This document shows positions 5,247 through 6,549 of a DNA stretch of 6,549 nucleotides, one piece after another (the first letter of the stretch is position 1; every line of letters starts with the position of its first letter). The stretch is from assembly GCA_900553215.1 (NCBI GenBank), contig USCJ01000082.1, positions 1 through 6,549 on the forward strand, given 5' to 3'. The DNA comes from an uncultured Collinsella sp. (GTDB lineage Bacteria; Actinomycetota; Coriobacteriia; Coriobacteriales; Coriobacteriaceae). The notes below the pieces were generated by a model. The model searched no databases and had not been told where the DNA came from. It worked only from the letters and a program-made list of their open reading frames with translations. The translations under genes and the position numbers were made by a program.

Positions 5247-5960
5247 ATGGCGCAGCGCGAACAACACGAACGAGTCAAAAAGATGGACCGCTGGGCGGGC
5301 AAACTGCTCGGTCATAAGGCAGTGGTGATGGCGATACTGGTCGTCATTGCGATGGCGAGTGGACTGGCAATGGCGAACTTTGGCGGCGGTGCCGGCGGTG
5401 TGTCGTTTGAGCGCACTGATGGTTCGGGCACGTTAGTGGAGCCGGGATCCGGCGATGCTTCGAGTGGAAAGACATCTGAAGGCTCTTCGCCTAAGGCGTC
5501 TGCCGCGGCAGAGGTCTATGTCGATGTTGATGGCGCCGTGGTGTCACCCGGTGTATATCGCCTCAAAGACGGGGCGCGGGTGGCTCAGGCGATTGATGCC
5601 GCCGGCGGGCTGGCGCCCGAAGCAGACGTTACGGGGCTTAATCGTGCATCCAAGGTCACTGATGGACAAAAAATTCACGTTCCAACGGTAGGGGAGCAGC
5701 AGGTGTCCATTGCGGAAGCCGGTGTTGATGGTGGGACTTCCGCATCATTAGGCGTCGGTGGCGCAACAGGCCTAGTAAACATTAATACGGCAAGCTCGGC
5801 AGAGCTGCAGACGCTCTCGGGAATCGGTCCCTCAATGGCACAGTCGATTATCGATGAGCGGACAAAGAACGGTGCTTTTGCTTCGGTTGACGATCTGATG
5901 CGCGTGTCGGGAATCGGCGAGAAGAAGCTTGCCAAAATCAAAGATTGCATCTGCGTATGA
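5247..5960 (+). CDS. comEA: Competence DNA receptor ComEA (SLBB plus helix-hairpin-helix protein)
   Basis: Membrane-anchored DNA-binding protein that in Gram-positive competence systems captures double-stranded DNA outside the membrane for delivery to the ComEC channel. The product is 237 residues: a charged N-terminus, one membrane segment (about 25-44, AVVMAILVVIAMASGLAMA), a Gly/Ser-rich flexible linker (46-88), an SLBB-type domain (89-147) containing VYVDVDGAVVSPGVYRL, a second short linker and a C-terminal tandem helix-hairpin-helix domain (177-237) with VNINTASSAELQTLSGIG and VSGIGEKKLAKI. This arrangement is the standard ComEA one. ATG at 5247 is chosen because GGGAGG (5234-5239) lies 7 nt upstream; ATG 5226 and TTG 5169 lack ribosome sites and would add an atypical extension. 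The stop overlaps the comEC start (ATGA). It stands after a strong terminator, so it likely has its own promoter. Confidence 0.93.
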   Translation: MAQREQHERVKKMDRWAGKLLGHKAVVMAILVVIAMASGLAMANFGGGAGGVSFERTDGSGTLVEPGSGDASSGKTSEGSSPKASAAAEVYVDVDGAVVSPGVYRLKDGARVAQAIDAAGGLAPEADVTGLNRASKVTDGQKIHVPTVGEQQVSIAEAGVDGGTSASLGVGGATGLVNINTASSAELQTLSGIGPSMAQSIIDERTKNGAFASVDDLMRVSGIGEKKLAKIKDCICV

Positions 5961-6549
5961 GTACGACCGAGCGAGAGCACGTGATGCCTCCGCGGCCACT
6001 GATGCCGTGGACGATAGCCCTTTGTGCCGGTCTGTGTGCAAGCTGTGGCGTGGTGCTGAACGTGGCGGCCGATGTCTTGCTTGGAGAGGGGACGGACTCC
6101 GTCACGCTGCTCGGGGCCATTCCCCTTACGGCTGCGGTGTGCTTCATATTGGCGCGGTCCTGCATGCCCCTTGCGCGGTGGAAGCGATGGCTGTATGCCG
6201 CCGCCCTCGGCCTTGTGGCGGGGGCGGTTGTGTCCGCGGCTTGGGCGACAGGGGCACTGCGTGCTTCGAAGGCGCTGGATAATCGGGCTGCGAGCAGTCT
6301 CGAGTTTGTTGTACGGGGCGATCCTTCTATCAATGACGAAGCCTATTCCTATACCTGCGATGCGTATGCGGGCAAAAAGCACTTGGGTTCTGTGCGGCTG
6401 TCGTGCGATCGTGAGCTCGACTCCGGCTCGCGGGTGCGCGTTATCGGTCGAATCTCGCGCTTTGAGAACGATGCGTACGGGCGTTCGCGCGTGCTTCGGG
6501 GCGAGCTTCGAAAGGTTAAAGCCGTTCGGTTGGTATCGGTCGATGAGGG
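5957..6549 (+). CDS. comEC: ComEC/Rec2-family DNA-uptake channel, N-terminal part (3' partial)
   Basis: Polytopic membrane protein that forms the channel for single-stranded DNA entry during natural transformation. The frame is open from ATG 5957 to the end of the window (197 residues), so the competence core and any metallo-beta-lactamase-like domain would lie beyond it. Three hydrophobic segments are visible at about 17-39, 48-66 and 78-100, followed by a soluble region (115-197) with alternating strands such as LEFVVRG and RVRVIGRISRF, and NDAYGRSRVL, consistent with the N-terminal extracellular (DUF4131/OB-fold-like) domain of ComEC. The ATGA overlap with comEA indicates coupled translation in one operon. 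Identification rests on topology, the N-terminal domain pattern and the position after comEA; the diagnostic domain is not in the window. Confidence 0.82.
   Translation, partial: MSTTEREHVMPPRPLMPWTIALCAGLCASCGVVLNVAADVLLGEGTDSVTLLGAIPLTAAVCFILARSCMPLARWKRWLYAAALGLVAGAVVSAAWATGALRASKALDNRAASSLEFVVRGDPSINDEAYSYTCDAYAGKKHLGSVRLSCDRELDSGSRVRVIGRISRFENDAYGRSRVLRGELRKVKAVRLVSVDE

Overview
The window is a stretch of bacterial housekeeping chromosome, GC-rich and almost fully coding, with every gene I support on the + strand. The best guess for the source is an anaerobic actinobacterium of the class Coriobacteriia (Collinsella-like). The reasons are: an actinobacterial-type integration host factor (mIHF) directly in front of gmk and rpoZ; a two-subunit, NAD-linked class 1B dihydroorotate dehydrogenase (PyrK plus PyrD), where most aerobic Actinobacteria use the quinone-linked class 2 enzyme; and G/C-rich third codon positions. 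The taxonomic call is inference from protein character and gene order, because no database search was possible.

Layout: (1) 1-2383 is the end of a pyrimidine operon: pyrK (5' end outside the window), pyrD and pyrF, joined by 1-nt and 7-nt overlaps. These genes carry out dihydroorotate oxidation and OMP decarboxylation, and so the late part of de novo UMP synthesis. (2) 2384-2622 is a non-coding gap of 239 bp with two strong inverted repeats: a long terminator-like hairpin after pyrF and a compact hairpin in the presumed leader of mihF. (3) 2623-5033 is a tight cluster mihF-gmk-rpoZ-thiI: a nucleoid protein, GMP kinase, the RNA polymerase omega subunit and the tRNA 4-thiouridine synthetase. 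gmk and thiI each start on the base after the previous stop codon, with little or no Shine-Dalgarno signal. (4) 5044-5076 is a very clear Rho-independent terminator. (5) 5077-5246 is an AT-richer gap with two more inverted repeats. (6) 5247-6549 is a competence (DNA-uptake) operon: comEA, then comEC overlapping it by ATGA and running off the end of the window.

Together this is a nucleotide-biosynthesis and transcription/chromosome-maintenance neighbourhood followed by a separate DNA-uptake unit. I see no tRNA, rRNA, CRISPR array, insertion sequence, phage gene or attachment site. I do not see a clearly new biological system. The points most worth a second look are the structured non-coding leaders before mihF and comEA, a terminator-like palindrome inside the start of thiI, the zero-gap translational junctions, and a competence operon in a lineage where natural transformation is, as far as I know, little studied.
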